Source: Planococcus chinensis (GTDB lineage Bacteria; Bacillota; Bacilli; Bacillales_A; Planococcaceae). Taken from it: DNA of 64,000 bases. Below, piece by piece: positions 26,037-35,104 of the stretch. Numbering within the stretch: position 1 is the stretch's first letter; every line of letters starts with the position of its first letter. The translations under genes were made by a program, and so were the position numbers. A model generated the notes under the pieces. That model was not told the DNA's origin and searched no databases. It saw only the letters and a list, made by a program, of their open reading frames with translations. Location: positions 62,001-126,000 of the forward strand of contig NZ_JABWTK010000006.1 of NCBI RefSeq assembly GCF_020071995.1, in the 5' to 3' direction.

Positions 26037-27357
26037 AAATGACGCCAATCAGGACTGAGATAAGCAATAATACAATGCTGAATGCCCACATGATGAGCAG
26101 GGAGTAACGGATATGGCGGCCCATTTCGAGCCCGGCTAAACCGAGTGCCAGCCATAATGCCGGCGAGAACGGGCTGACAAATGTACCAATAATGTTTCCG
26201 ATAATCATGGCATAGGCTGTAGACAGCGAAGAAACGCCGGCGGTTGAAGCCACTTGCTCAACGATTGGCAAGAGCGCGAAGTAGTAGGCATCTGTACTAA
26301 GCAGCAAATCAAACGGCACCCCGAAAAATCCAATAACTAAATGGATATATGGAATAACGAACGCCGGAAGAATGGTGACAAGGTCTTTTGCGAGCGAGTC
26401 GAGCATCAGCGTGCCGTTCAGAATGCCGAGGAAAGATCCTGCAGCCAGGATAATGGCTGCCATCAACAGCGCATTGGGCGCATGGTCTTTGATTCGTTCC
26501 ATCTGGTCTTTCATATTCGGATAGTTTAAAGGTAATGCAATGCTGACACCGATCATAAAGGCAAAGCCGGCGGGCACGATGCCCCAGACCAAGATGCCAA
26601 TAATGATCAAAGCTAGAAGCGTATTCACCCAAAGCAATTTAGGGCGGCGCAAGGCAGCTTGCTTTAAAGTGGCTTCGTCGTTTGCCCCGGCAACCGGAGG
26701 ATTTGCTTCTTCATACAGTTCTTTATTGAAGTCTCCGCGTTTAGCAATCAAGCGCTTTTCCCGGATTGCCAGCAAAATAGCAAGTCCGACAAGCAGCACA
26801 AGCCCGATGACTTGGACTTTGATCAACGGTCGCCATAACTCTGTAACGTCCATTCCAAGTACCGCAGCAGTCCGTCCAAGCGGCCCGGCCCATGGCAGCA
26901 TATTCATGATACTGGCTGATGTACCCACTAGCAACAGAAGCAGATAAGGGTTCATTTTCAGCCGTTTATAAAGCGGCAAGAGAGCGGGAATCGTAATCAG
27001 GAAAGTGGAAGCTCCTGATCCATCCAGCTGGGCGACGGCTGCGATCAAAACTGTACCAACTGCAACAGCGATGACATTTCCTCGAGAGACGGCGATCATT
27101 TTATTGATCAAAGGGTCGAATAAGCCGACGTCTTGCATAATGCCGAAAAACAGGATGGCGAAAATGAACATGATGACAACACTCATGACAGACTCAATGC
27201 CGCTGTTGAAGAATTCACCGATTTCGGCAAAGCCGAAGCCTGCGACAAATGCGGCCACAATCGGTACCAGTACAAGTGCGACAATCGGCGTCATTTTATT
27301 GCTGATTAATAGGCCGACTATAATGGCGATGGTTAATAATCCGATGATACTTAACAT
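26035..27357 (-). CDS. citM: CitMHS-family metal-citrate symporter
   Basis: 440-residue secondary carrier with about 12 helices. Family features are SNKMTPIVALVLVPI, AQLDGSGASTFLITIPALLP, and MLPWAGPLGRTAAVL, with FVSPFSPALWLALGLAG near the end. CitM-type carriers bring in citrate complexed with Mg (or Ca for CitH). GGGAGGAACGTTC precedes the ATG. A CitST-type system lies directly upstream in the same direction, and a cre site lies 42-55 bases before the start, matching known citM control by citrate and by CcpA. Confidence 0.9.
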   Translation of the reverse strand: MLSIIGLLTIAIIVGLLISNKMTPIVALVLVPIVAAFVAGFGFAEIGEFFNSGIESVMSVVIMFIFAILFFGIMQDVGLFDPLINKMIAVSRGNVIAVAVGTVLIAAVAQLDGSGASTFLITIPALLPLYKRLKMNPYLLLLLVGTSASIMNMLPWAGPLGRTAAVLGMDVTELWRPLIKVQVIGLVLLVGLAILLAIREKRLIAKRGDFNKELYEEANPPVAGANDEATLKQAALRRPKLLWVNTLLALIIIGILVWGIVPAGFAFMIGVSIALPLNYPNMKDQMERIKDHAPNALLMAAIILAAGSFLGILNGTLMLDSLAKDLVTILPAFVIPYIHLVIGFFGVPFDLLLSTDAYYFALLPIVEQVASTAGVSSLSTAYAMIIGNIIGTFVSPFSPALWLALGLAGLEMGRHIRYSLLIMWAFSIVLLLISVLIGVI

Positions 27358-27398
27358 GAACGTTCCTCCCAGTATGTAAAAGATAAGAGCTGAGCAGA

Positions 27399-27412
27399 TG
27401 AAAACGCATACA
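27399..27412 (-). promoter_or_regulatory. Catabolite-responsive element (cre) upstream of citM
   Basis: On the minus strand TGTATGCGTTTTCA, one mismatch from TGWNANCGNTNWCA. CcpA binding here would repress citM when preferred sugars are present, as in B. subtilis. Confidence 0.7.
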
Positions 27413-27429
27413 AAATATGCCTCAAATGA

Positions 27430-27478
27430 AAATCCCTCTGCTCTAAGTTATAGAAATAAACTTAGCACAGAGGGATTT
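27430..27478 (-). terminator. Terminator between citT and citM
   Basis: On the minus strand AAATCCCTCTG, a bulge and GCTAAGTT pair with AACTTAG and CAGAGGGATTT; T-rich after. A long stem separating citST from citM. It could also act in attenuation. Confidence 0.75.
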
Positions 27479-27531
27479 GAAAAATAAGATTATTTAAGTA
27501 AGGGAACTAATGAACGTTTTGGGAGTTTTGT

Positions 27532-28239
27532 TCATTTTGTCCACGGGATGTACCTTCTTTCCGGCCGTCCAATTTCACCGTAATTCAGCTGCGCTTTTGC
27601 TTCTCCTGCCGAAACCAGGTGTTCCAGGTAGCGGCGCGCTGTAGAACGGCTGACGCCGACTGCTTTGCCGACTTCCATGGCATTCACCCCATCAGCGGCA
27701 GAAGCGCTCAATCTTTCCATGACGCCTTTTAACGTTAAATGATCAATGCCTTTAGGCAATGCTGCTTCATATTCCATACCGGAAAAAGTGGGAGGGAGAT
27801 TGCCGAACAGCCGGTCGATCTCCGATTGTTCCATTTCTTTATTTGAATTCAGCAGCGCCTTTTGTTCACGAAAACGATGGAGGCTTTGTTCAAAACGCTT
27901 AAAGTCAACAGGCTTGATCAAATAATCCGAAATCCCGCCGCGCAAAGTTTCTTCAATTATTTCCGTATCTTTTGCTGCTGACAGCATAATGATGCCGATT
28001 CCGCGATAGGCGCTGCGGATTTCCCAAAAAAGATCGAGCCCTGACCGGTCCGGGATAAATACATCAAGCAAGATTAAATCCGGAAGCTCGCTCGAATGTT
28101 GAAGGAAGTCCATTGCTTCATCTCCGGTTTTAGCAATTGCATCCACTTGGAATCCATCCACTTGTTCAACAAGTTGCCGGTTAATATCCGCAACTCTGAA
28201 ATCGTCTTCTATTATCAATACGTGAAGTTCCTGGTTCAT
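27532..28239 (-). CDS. citT: CitT/DcuR-type response regulator
   Basis: 235 residues. Receiver with IIEDDFRV, phospho-Asp in LILLDVFIPDRSG and Lys in YLIKPVDF. The C-terminal DNA-binding part carries SRSTARRYLEHLVSAGEAK, the HTH of the CitB/DcuR branch. Its ATG overlaps the kinase stop by four bases, so the two are coupled. It should activate citM in response to citrate. Confidence 0.9.
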   Translation of the reverse strand: MNQELHVLIIEDDFRVADINRQLVEQVDGFQVDAIAKTGDEAMDFLQHSSELPDLILLDVFIPDRSGLDLFWEIRSAYRGIGIIMLSAAKDTEIIEETLRGGISDYLIKPVDFKRFEQSLHRFREQKALLNSNKEMEQSEIDRLFGNLPPTFSGMEYEAALPKGIDHLTLKGVMERLSASAADGVNAMEVGKAVGVSRSTARRYLEHLVSAGEAKAQLNYGEIGRPERRYIPWTK

Positions 28240-29885
28240 ATTGTGATCTCCTTTTTAGGCAACGAAACAACGAAGCAAGCTCCGCCCAGTTCGCTTTCTT
28301 CCAAAAGCAATTCGCCGCCGGCGCGGCTGACAAGCCGGCTGGCAGTGCTTAATCCGTATCCGCGATCCTTGCCGTTCTTTGAGGTGAATCCAGTTTCAAA
28401 AAGATGTACGATGTTTGCGTCCGGAATCCCATCGCCTGAATCATCGATTTCAAACAGGATGTCATCTCCCATATCCGTGAAAAAAAGCGAAATTTTCCGT
28501 GTGCCGTCGGGTTTGAGCTTTACCGCTTCAAAAGCATTGTCCACCAGATTGCCGATTGCCGACAATAATGCCTGCCTTTGCGTTTCCGTCAAAGAAGTTT
28601 TCAAACGGCTTTCCGGATCAATAGCCATTTGGATATGCTGTTCACTGGCTTGATGAATTTTACCGAGCAGGATGCCGCTGACCAGCGGATCCGACACTTT
28701 TTCAATCAACTGGCGGATTGCATCTTGCTGCACATCTTGTTCCATTTGAATGAAATCCAAGACATCTTCTTTTTTATTCAAATGAACAAGGCCAGAAATG
28801 GTGTAAAGCTTATTTGAAAATTCATGTGTTTGGGCACGCAGTGCATTCGCATACTGCTTTACTTGGGTCAATTCTTTCGTCAATTGATCGATTTCGGTTT
28901 TGCTGCGGAATGTCGAGACGGCACCGACTATTTTGTCTTCATTATAGATAGGCCCAGAGTTCACATAAACCGTATGCTTGCCAAAGAGACGTTCTTTATC
29001 GTATCGGCTCTCAGAGGTTTCCAGAATATGAGGGAGATCCGAATCCGGAAGCACGCGGCCGATCGGTTCGCCGATAAGTTTGTTCACCGAAACATCGCCA
29101 TCAAATAATAGGCGCTGCGCCATCTGGTTAAGCAAAGTGATTTGCCCTTTTGCATTTACCGCAATGATGCCTTCATGCGTCGACTGCAAAATTGTTTCTT
29201 TCTGAAACAATAAATGCGAAATTTCTTCAGGTTCAAGTCCGTGCAAAGAGCGTTTAATATAAGTTGCAATTCCTATGGCCGCTGCGAACCCAACTAAACC
29301 GATAACCAAAAGCATCAGCCATAATTCCTGCTTGTAATTGCTTATGAGGGTCTGAATATCATCAGCCAAAAAACCGACCGACACTACACCGATAATTTCA
29401 TTTCCGGAATACACGGGAACTTTGGCACGCAGAGATCTGCCGAGCGAACCGGTCGATTCCGAGACATAGGATTCCCCGTAAAGCAGCGCGAGGTCATTGT
29501 CTTCACCGACCATCTTTTTGCCAATCTGTTTGGGATTGGGGTGGGAGTAACGAATTTCCTCGGCATTTCCCACTACGATAAATTCAGCATCGATCGACTG
29601 CTGGATGGGGGAGATAAGCGGCTGAATAATTGCGGCCGGATCTTCTTCTTTAAAAGCTTCCGCAATAACAGGATTGAGGGCGACGGTGTCAGCCACACTT
29701 AAGGCCTGCTCACCCAGCTGGCTTTTCAGCGTATCTTCTACAAAGTAGTTCAGAAAGACACCCATTACGCTTACAATAGCAAAAATCAACAATCCAATTA
29801 ACAAGATCATTTTCATTTTTAAATTTAGGTATTTTTTCGACTGAAGCAGTTGTTTTTGAATATCATTTTCATGGAATTGAATCAT
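28236..29885 (-). CDS. citS: CitS/DcuS-type sensor histidine kinase
   Basis: 549 residues from ATG 29885, chosen because AAAGGGGC precedes it; the frame is open further upstream but without a ribosome site. Helix 1 (about 27-46), an extracytoplasmic PDC/sCache ligand domain, helix 2 (about 188-208), a PAS domain, then the kinase: H-box RAQTHEFSNKLYTISGL, N-box GNLVDNAFEAV, DSGDGIPD, GYGLSTASRLV. This is the di-/tricarboxylate-sensing family. With citM beside it, citrate is the probable signal. Confidence 0.9.
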   Translation of the reverse strand: MIQFHENDIQKQLLQSKKYLNLKMKMILLIGLLIFAIVSVMGVFLNYFVEDTLKSQLGEQALSVADTVALNPVIAEAFKEEDPAAIIQPLISPIQQSIDAEFIVVGNAEEIRYSHPNPKQIGKKMVGEDNDLALLYGESYVSESTGSLGRSLRAKVPVYSGNEIIGVVSVGFLADDIQTLISNYKQELWLMLLVIGLVGFAAAIGIATYIKRSLHGLEPEEISHLLFQKETILQSTHEGIIAVNAKGQITLLNQMAQRLLFDGDVSVNKLIGEPIGRVLPDSDLPHILETSESRYDKERLFGKHTVYVNSGPIYNEDKIVGAVSTFRSKTEIDQLTKELTQVKQYANALRAQTHEFSNKLYTISGLVHLNKKEDVLDFIQMEQDVQQDAIRQLIEKVSDPLVSGILLGKIHQASEQHIQMAIDPESRLKTSLTETQRQALLSAIGNLVDNAFEAVKLKPDGTRKISLFFTDMGDDILFEIDDSGDGIPDANIVHLFETGFTSKNGKDRGYGLSTASRLVSRAGGELLLEESELGGACFVVSLPKKEITI

Positions 29886-29982
29886 GTGAAAAGCCCCTTT
29901 GTATGTACCTGCCTTCGTTATAATATCACATATTAAAAGCTTGAGAAGGAGGAGGGGGAATTCAGGAATTAGCGGAATAAGA

Positions 29983-30030
29983 AAACCCCGAATCGATTCA
30001 CTTTTTAAAAGTGGCACCGATTCAGGGCTC
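29983..30030. terminator. Terminator after the siderophore-binding protein gene
   Basis: On the minus strand AGCCCTGAATCGGTGCCACTTTT pairs with AAAAGTG-AATCGATTCGGGGTT (few mismatches), followed by TTTTC. It serves the lipoprotein gene at 30044. The 100-base gap to citS otherwise holds the citST promoter. Confidence 0.8.
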
Positions 30031-30043
30031 TGTTTATTCGATA

Positions 30044-30961
30044 TTAATTACCAAGAAATGATTCTTCGTAGTACATTAACAGTGTCTCCAATGTAATCGG
30101 GTCGCTGTAAGTAGAAGCTTTTGTATTGATTTCAAACACTTGGCCATTTTTCACAGCGGGGATGTTTTTCCAAAGTTCGGTTTCCGTAAACGAGTTGTCT
30201 ACATCCGGGTTTTTGCTGAAGATTACATAGTCTCCGGCAAAGTCAGGAAGCACTTCAGAAGAGAACGTATAAACGCCGGATTCAAGTGCCAGTTCTTCTA
30301 CTTTAGCAGGCATTTTCAAGCCCATGCCCTGGTACAGGATTTCCGTTCCGCGTGCGTAGTTGTCGCCGAACACATAAAACTCTTTGTTTCCGCTTTCGAT
30401 GACCGAAACTGTTGCGTCTTCACCGATTTTTGCACGGATCTTTTCACCGGCAGCGGCTGTGCGTTCCTGGAAGTCCGCTACCCAGTCCGTCGCTTCTTTT
30501 TCTTTGTTCAGCAATTTGCCGATTTCAACTTGCTGTTCCAAGTAATCCAGTTTGCCCCAAGTGTACACGACAGTCGGTGCAATTTCGCTCAACTTATCGA
30601 TGTTTTTCATATGAGACCCGGCAATGATCAAATCCGGCTCCAATTCAAGAACTTTTTCAAGGTTGTCTTCAGTGACAATCTCTGCGTCTTTCAGTTTGTC
30701 TTCAAACAGGGGGTTGGCATTCGTCCACTCATCGATTCCCACAATATTCCCTTCAAGTGCAAGCACGTTTGGGCCGTTTGTCAAAGCGATGATGCGCTGT
30801 GGATCTTTTGGAACTTCGACAGGTCCGGTTTCAGACTCATATGTAATGGTTTCAGTGTCTTTTTCAGCTTCGGCTGATTGGCTTTCGTTTTCTTTTTCGC
30901 TGCAGGCACCTAAGATTAGGACCAATAAAAGCAGGAAGGGCAATAAAATTTTCTTCATCAT
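30044..30961 (-). CDS. Iron-siderophore ABC transporter substrate-binding lipoprotein
   Basis: 305 residues. Lipoprotein signal peptide with lipobox LILGAC near residue 20, then a charged linker and a periplasmic-binding fold of the FhuD/FepB class III type: RIIALTNGPNVLALEG, VLELEPDLIIAGSH, and GDYVIFSKNP. It would sit on the outer face of the membrane and deliver ferric siderophore to a permease. No permease or ATPase lies near, so it is an orphan receptor, as several are in Bacillales. A perfect Fur box overlaps the promoter region. The siderophore is unknown. Confidence 0.9.
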   Translation of the reverse strand: MMKKILLPFLLLLVLILGACSEKENESQSAEAEKDTETITYESETGPVEVPKDPQRIIALTNGPNVLALEGNIVGIDEWTNANPLFEDKLKDAEIVTEDNLEKVLELEPDLIIAGSHMKNIDKLSEIAPTVVYTWGKLDYLEQQVEIGKLLNKEKEATDWVADFQERTAAAGEKIRAKIGEDATVSVIESGNKEFYVFGDNYARGTEILYQGMGLKMPAKVEELALESGVYTFSSEVLPDFAGDYVIFSKNPDVDNSFTETELWKNIPAVKNGQVFEINTKASTYSDPITLETLLMYYEESFLGN

Positions 30962-30980
30962 GACATCTCCTTTTTGACAA

Positions 30981-30995
30981 TGATAATCATTATCA
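30981..30995. promoter_or_regulatory. Fur box
   Basis: TGATAATCATTATCA, a perfect 7-1-7 repeat identical to the Bacillus Fur consensus, 20 bases upstream of the lipoprotein start. Predicts repression when iron is plentiful. Confidence 0.9.
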
Positions 30996-31138
30996 ATTAT
31001 TGATATTATAGATATAATTTCGGATTGTCAATAAACTTTTTAATTGAACGAGAAGCTTAGCGAATGAAAACAACCCCTTCCGTTTAAAAGGAAAGGATTG
31101 TTTGGATTACCTTATTAAATTTTCAATCGAACTAAACA

Positions 31139-32194
31139 TTAAACCGTTCCGGCTTCGAAAGATTCATCGCTGATTTCACCGACGATTTCTTCTAAAATAT
31201 CTTCCATTGTTACGAGCCCTGCGGTTTTGCCTGCTTGATCCGTAACAACCGCCATGTGAATCCGATTTTTCTGCATGTAAGACAGCACTTTTTGGATAGG
31301 CGTGTTTTCTGTGAATCGCGGCATTGCATGCAGGAAGGATTCCGCTTTTTGGGCCCTGCCGGCTGCTATGCTGGTCAACAACTCTTTTGTATTGATAAAA
31401 CCTGCCACATTGTTAATGTCATTTCCTTCGGTTACTGGGTAGCGGGTAAATTCATGGGCATCAATGACAGAAAAGAATTGGGATTGATCCAAGCTTTTAT
31501 CAACTGTAATCATTTGGTTTTTGGGAACCATGATGTGTTTGACAATCCGCTCATCAAAATCAAAAATATTCTTCAAGTAGGTCAATTCGGTTTGATTGAT
31601 TTCACCGCTCTTGTAGCTTTCCGCCATGATCAATTTCAGCTCTTCTTCTGAATGGGCTTCTTCATGTCCAGCGGGTTCCACTCCAAAAAGTTTCAAGAAT
31701 AGACGGGCCGACCCGTTTAGTACCCAGATAAAAGGGCTTGTGATTCTCCCGAACCAGTAAAGCGGCGGAGCAAGCAGCAGAGTCATACGCTCCGCGTATT
31801 GGATTGCCAATGTTTTGGGTGCCAATTCGCCGATGACGACGTGCAGGAATGTCACAATCCCCAAAGCAATGGCATAAGAAAGGGCAGTGGCCAATGCGTC
31901 CGGTACTGCAAAATATTCAAAAACCGGGTGCAGCATTTTTTCGACCGTTGGTTCTCCTAAAGCACCCAGTATTAGGGCTGTAACAGTAATGCCGAGTTGG
32001 CAGGCAGACAAATAATAATCCAGGTTATTTGCGACTTCTTTCGCGCGTGCTGCTTTTTTATTGCCTTCTGATATTAGTTGGTCGATCCGCGACATGCGCA
32101 CCTTCAAAATTGCGAATTCGGCACCGACGAAGAATGCGGTCGCTAGGATCATTAAAGCGACCAGTATTAAGTTAATTGTTATTTGTCCGTCCAA
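31139..32194 (-). CDS. CNNM/CorC-type transporter, short form without CorC domain
   Basis: 351 residues from TTG 32194. CNNM membrane domain (residues 1-190; [57 protein letters not shown]) and a CBS pair (about 200-345) ending EEIVGEISDESFEAGTV. The C-terminal CorC_HlyC domain present in the neighbouring paralogue is missing. The family includes bacterial Mg exporters (MpfA/YhdP). It lies 67 bases after its paralogue in the same direction. A hairpin lies between the GGAGGT ribosome site and the start codon. Confidence 0.88.
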   Translation of the reverse strand: MDGQITINLILVALMILATAFFVGAEFAILKVRMSRIDQLISEGNKKAARAKEVANNLDYYLSACQLGITVTALILGALGEPTVEKMLHPVFEYFAVPDALATALSYAIALGIVTFLHVVIGELAPKTLAIQYAERMTLLLAPPLYWFGRITSPFIWVLNGSARLFLKLFGVEPAGHEEAHSEEELKLIMAESYKSGEINQTELTYLKNIFDFDERIVKHIMVPKNQMITVDKSLDQSQFFSVIDAHEFTRYPVTEGNDINNVAGFINTKELLTSIAAGRAQKAESFLHAMPRFTENTPIQKVLSYMQKNRIHMAVVTDQAGKTAGLVTMEDILEEIVGEISDESFEAGTV

Positions 32195-32201
32195 TACGGT
32201 T

Positions 32202-32226
32202 CCCCCGAAATGGGGGATTCACCTCC
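32202..32226 (-). promoter_or_regulatory. Hairpin between ribosome site and start codon (short CNNM gene)
   Basis: On the minus strand GGAGGTGAAT, then CCCCC-ATTTC-GGGGG, seven bases, TTG start. The ribosome site and start are about 27 bases apart in sequence, but about 12 if the hairpin folds. The paralogue at 33566 has the same arrangement. Confidence 0.6.
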
Positions 32227-32261
32227 ATTAAGTAGTTAAGCGAATGATAAGGGGTTTCGGT

Positions 32262-33566
32262 TTATTTGCGGTTTTGATGAAACATGACTTGCTTGATTTG
32301 CTGATTGTCCATTTCCGTTACCGTCCATAAACCGGTTTCTTCTGTCAATGTTTCGCCGGTCTGCACTTCTCCGACTGTTTTGTAGTGGATCCAGCCACCG
32401 ATCGTATCGATGTCATCGCTTTCCTCAAAATCTATGCCGAAGCGTTCTTCGAGATCTCTTAAAAGCATGCGGCCATTGATCAAATATTGATGGTCGGCGA
32501 CTTTGCTGATTTCCGGCTGTTCATCCGCATCAAATTCATCGCGGATTTCCCCGACGATTTCTTCCAGGATATCTTCAAGCGTGATCATGCCGGCCGTACC
32601 GCCGTATTCATCTGCAACAATCGCAATATGGACACGGGCTTGCTGCATTTTCAGCAAGGCATCCTGCAAGCCGGTTTGTTCAAAGACTGTCGGCAATTCA
32701 CGCACAAACTCCTCAAGCTGCCAAGGGCGTCCGGCAACAATATGGGGAAGCATCTTTTTGGCGCTGACAAAACCGATAATGCGGTCCTTGTCGCCTTCTT
32801 CCGTCACCGGGTAACGTGTATAGTTATTTTCATCCAGTGTCTCCACAATTTCTTCAAGCGGCATATCTTTATCAAGTGTCACCAATTCCGTACGGGGGAC
32901 CATGATGTCTTTAGCGGCCCGTTCGTCAAATGTGAAGACGTTCTCCATATAAGACAATTCGGTTTCATTGAGTTCGCCGCCTTCATAGCTCTGTGCCATG
33001 ACGATTTTCAGTTCGTCTTCGGAATAAGCTTGGTCATGTCCGGCCGGCTGGACGCCGAATGTTCTAAGCAGCACACGCGCCGCTCCGTTCAATGCCCAGA
33101 TAAATGGTTTCATGATTTTACCGAACCAATAAAGGGGCGGTGCAAGCAATAGAGACATTTTTTCTGCAAACTCGATGGCCAGCGTCTTCGGTGCCATCTC
33201 GCCAATGACAACATGCAGATAAGTGACAAGCATGAAAGCGATGGCGTAGGAAGCGGCAGATGCGACTGCATCGGAAACCGCAAAATACTCGAAAATCGGA
33301 TACATCAATCGCTCGACCGTCGGTTTTCCGAGTGCACCTAGTCCAAGTGCCGTTACGGTGATTCCGAGCTGGCAGGCGGACAGGTAATAGTCCAGGTCGC
33401 CTGCCACTTTTTTCGCCGTTATTGCTTTTTTATTGCCTTCTGCAATCAATTGATCAAGCCGGGACATCCGGATTTTTACGACCGCAAATTCCGACCCTAC
33501 GAAAAAAGCGGTTAACGCAATTAAAATAACCAATAACCCTAAATTCAACAATGTAATTATGTCCAC
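32262..33566 (-). CDS. CNNM/CorC-type transporter, full-length (YhdP/MpfA-like)
   Basis: 434 residues from GTG 33566. CNNM membrane domain ([37 protein letters not shown]), CBS pair with [19 protein letters not shown] and [20 protein letters not shown], and a CorC_HlyC domain (residues about 350-430). From this start its N-terminus aligns without gaps to that of the shorter paralogue, which is why I prefer it to GTG 33593. Probably exports Mg or a related divalent metal. It follows a merR gene by about 40 bases, as in B. subtilis yhdQ-yhdP. Confidence 0.88.
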   Translation of the reverse strand: MDIITLLNLGLLVILIALTAFFVGSEFAVVKIRMSRLDQLIAEGNKKAITAKKVAGDLDYYLSACQLGITVTALGLGALGKPTVERLMYPIFEYFAVSDAVASAASYAIAFMLVTYLHVVIGEMAPKTLAIEFAEKMSLLLAPPLYWFGKIMKPFIWALNGAARVLLRTFGVQPAGHDQAYSEDELKIVMAQSYEGGELNETELSYMENVFTFDERAAKDIMVPRTELVTLDKDMPLEEIVETLDENNYTRYPVTEEGDKDRIIGFVSAKKMLPHIVAGRPWQLEEFVRELPTVFEQTGLQDALLKMQQARVHIAIVADEYGGTAGMITLEDILEEIVGEIRDEFDADEQPEISKVADHQYLINGRMLLRDLEERFGIDFEESDDIDTIGGWIHYKTVGEVQTGETLTEETGLWTVTEMDNQQIKQVMFHQNRK

Positions 33567-33573
33567 TAATTTT

Positions 33574-33597
33574 CCCTCTAAAGAGGGATTCACCTCC
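33574..33597 (-). promoter_or_regulatory. Hairpin between ribosome site and start codon (full CNNM gene)
   Basis: On the minus strand GGAGGTGAAT, then CCCTC-TTTA-GAGGG, seven bases, GTG start. Same geometry as the leader of the downstream paralogue. Confidence 0.6.
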
Positions 33598-33605
33598 GAT
33601 AATAG

Positions 33606-33992
33606 TTACAGCAGTGCAAGGAGGGAAGCGATGGCAACCATCTTGCTTTCCAGTGCTTTGCTGATTTGGAACTTCACATGGCTTGGCGCATCTTTCAGTT
33701 GCTCTTCCAACTTTGTGATTTTTTCTTGCAGGCATTCAAATTCTTCATAAACTTCTTCCACCAGCAATTCGGTTTGGGGGTTTTCGTTTGTTTCGAGAAC
33801 ATCTTTGATTTCTGAAATCGACATCCGCTGCTTTTTCAACAACTGAATCCGTTCGATTGTCTGCAAGGCAGACGCCGGGTACATCCGGTAATTGGTTTTC
33901 GTACGTTCTGCAGCAAGGAGGCCGCAATTCGTATAGTAATCAATTGTCCGAGTCGATACGCCGCTCAACTTTGCTATTTCACCGATTTTCAT
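33606..33992 (-). CDS. MerR-family regulator
   Basis: 128 residues from ATG 33992 (GGGAAGGA upstream). N-terminal winged helix MKIGEIAKLSGVSTRTIDYY, wing TNYRMYPASAL, then a long coiled-coil dimer helix (YEEFECLQEKITKLEEQLKD). There is no Cys-rich metal-binding loop at the C-terminus, so the signal is unclear. It heads the CNNM operon and probably controls it, as YhdQ is paired with YhdP. A dyad at 34067 may be its site. Confidence 0.85.
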   Translation of the reverse strand: MKIGEIAKLSGVSTRTIDYYTNCGLLAAERTKTNYRMYPASALQTIERIQLLKKQRMSISEIKDVLETNENPQTELLVEEVYEEFECLQEKITKLEEQLKDAPSHVKFQISKALESKMVAIASLLALL

Positions 33993-34066
33993 TAAATCCT
34001 TCCCAATGTGCACGCCTCCTTCTTCAAGTTAAAAAAATTTTATCACAAAGCATCGAAAACCATACA

Positions 34067-34082
34067 GTAATACGTTATACTA
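34067..34082. promoter_or_regulatory. Imperfect dyad upstream of the merR gene
   Basis: AGTAATAC-GTTATACT, six of eight positions paired, between the divergent merR and uppP genes. MerR-type operators look like this but no matching 19-bp promoter spacing was established. Confidence 0.3.
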
Positions 34083-34235
34083 TTGACTTGGTTTTTAAAT
34101 GTTTTTTAATATCGTGACATGATTCCGCCATTCTTTAGGCCGGAAACAAGTTTGAACATTTCGTTTTCTGTAAAAGAGGAAACAAATGCTGATATGGAAC
34201 GTTGTTATATAGAGCGGATAATACAAGGAGGACTT

Positions 34236-35051
34236 ATGGGAGAATTAGATCTAATACTTATAATTAAAATGGTGATTATCGGAATCGTCCAAGGGTTCAC
34301 GGAACCGATTCCGGTATCATCAAGCGGTCACGTTATGATTGCGAGTGAAATACTCGGGCTCGGCGAACAAGGCTTCACTTTCGCCATACTGACAAACACA
34401 GCATCGCTATTGGCCATCATGTTCATTTACCGGAATGATATTGCGCGTCTCGCAGTCAATTCAATCCAATACATAAGAACAAGAGAACAAACATACAAAA
34501 GCGATTTCCTTTTTGTCTGCTATATCGTCATTGGCACAATTCCAGCGGGTGTCCTGGGTGTTCTGTTGAGTGATGTCATAGCTGAAAGTGTCAGCATGAC
34601 CACCATTGCCCTCATGTTGTTTGTGACAGGAATTGCGTTGTTCTTAATACGCAACATGAAAGGGAAGAAAGACGAGTCAACAATGACGGCTAAAGATGCA
34701 ATCCTTGTCGGATTAGGACAGGCAGTTGCCTTAACGCCAGGGATCAGCCGGTCCGGCGCAACGATTATTACGTCGATAGCGGTCGGCTTAAAGCAGGATA
34801 CAGCTTTGCGATTTTCGTTCATGCTTTACATCCCCGTCAGCTTAGGCGGCGTGGTTCTCGGATTTTCAGATTTTCTGGGAGAGCCGAACAAAGCAGATTT
34901 GGCGATTCCATATACGGCTGCTTTTATCGCGACGCTATTTATGTCCTATTTCGCGATGCGTTGGTTTATGGGCATCATGAAACACGGAAAATTGATTTAT
35001 TTTACGTATTACTGCTTCTTAGCAGGAACCTTGCTGTTGATCTTTTTCTAA
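34236..35051 (+). CDS. uppP: Undecaprenyl-diphosphatase, UppP/BacA family
   Basis: 271 residues from ATG 34236 (CAAGGAGG upstream; the frame is open to 34119 but without a ribosome site). Eight-helix membrane phosphatase that recycles the lipid carrier for cell-wall synthesis and gives bacitracin tolerance. Both active-site regions are present: QGFTEPIPVSSSGH (about 17-30) and PGISRSGAT (about 168-176). The first motif reads EPIPVSSSGH where EFLPVSSTGH is usual, so this is a slightly divergent member (B. subtilis YubB type). Its own terminator follows. Confidence 0.9.
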   Translation: MGELDLILIIKMVIIGIVQGFTEPIPVSSSGHVMIASEILGLGEQGFTFAILTNTASLLAIMFIYRNDIARLAVNSIQYIRTREQTYKSDFLFVCYIVIGTIPAGVLGVLLSDVIAESVSMTTIALMLFVTGIALFLIRNMKGKKDESTMTAKDAILVGLGQAVALTPGISRSGATIITSIAVGLKQDTALRFSFMLYIPVSLGGVVLGFSDFLGEPNKADLAIPYTAAFIATLFMSYFAMRWFMGIMKHGKLIYFTYYCFLAGTLLLIFF

Positions 35052-35063
35052 TTGCAGGTACAC

Positions 35064-35104
35064 AAAAGGCATCTTCGAATCAATTCGGAGATGCCTTTTT
35101 TATT
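35064..35104 (+). terminator. Terminator after uppP
   Basis: AAAAGGCATCT(T)CGAA pairs with TTCG(G)AGATGCCTTTT, loop TCAA, T-run following. Confidence 0.9.

Noticed and set aside
30140..30877. 245-codon open frame on the plus strand
   Set aside because: It lies wholly antisense to the siderophore-binding lipoprotein gene, whose signal peptide, lipobox and Fur box are clear. The antisense translation is Phe- and Cys-rich with no family features.
32487..33152. 221-codon open frame on the plus strand
   Set aside because: Antisense shadow of the full-length CNNM gene; composition is typical of a reverse reading and no ribosome site is present.
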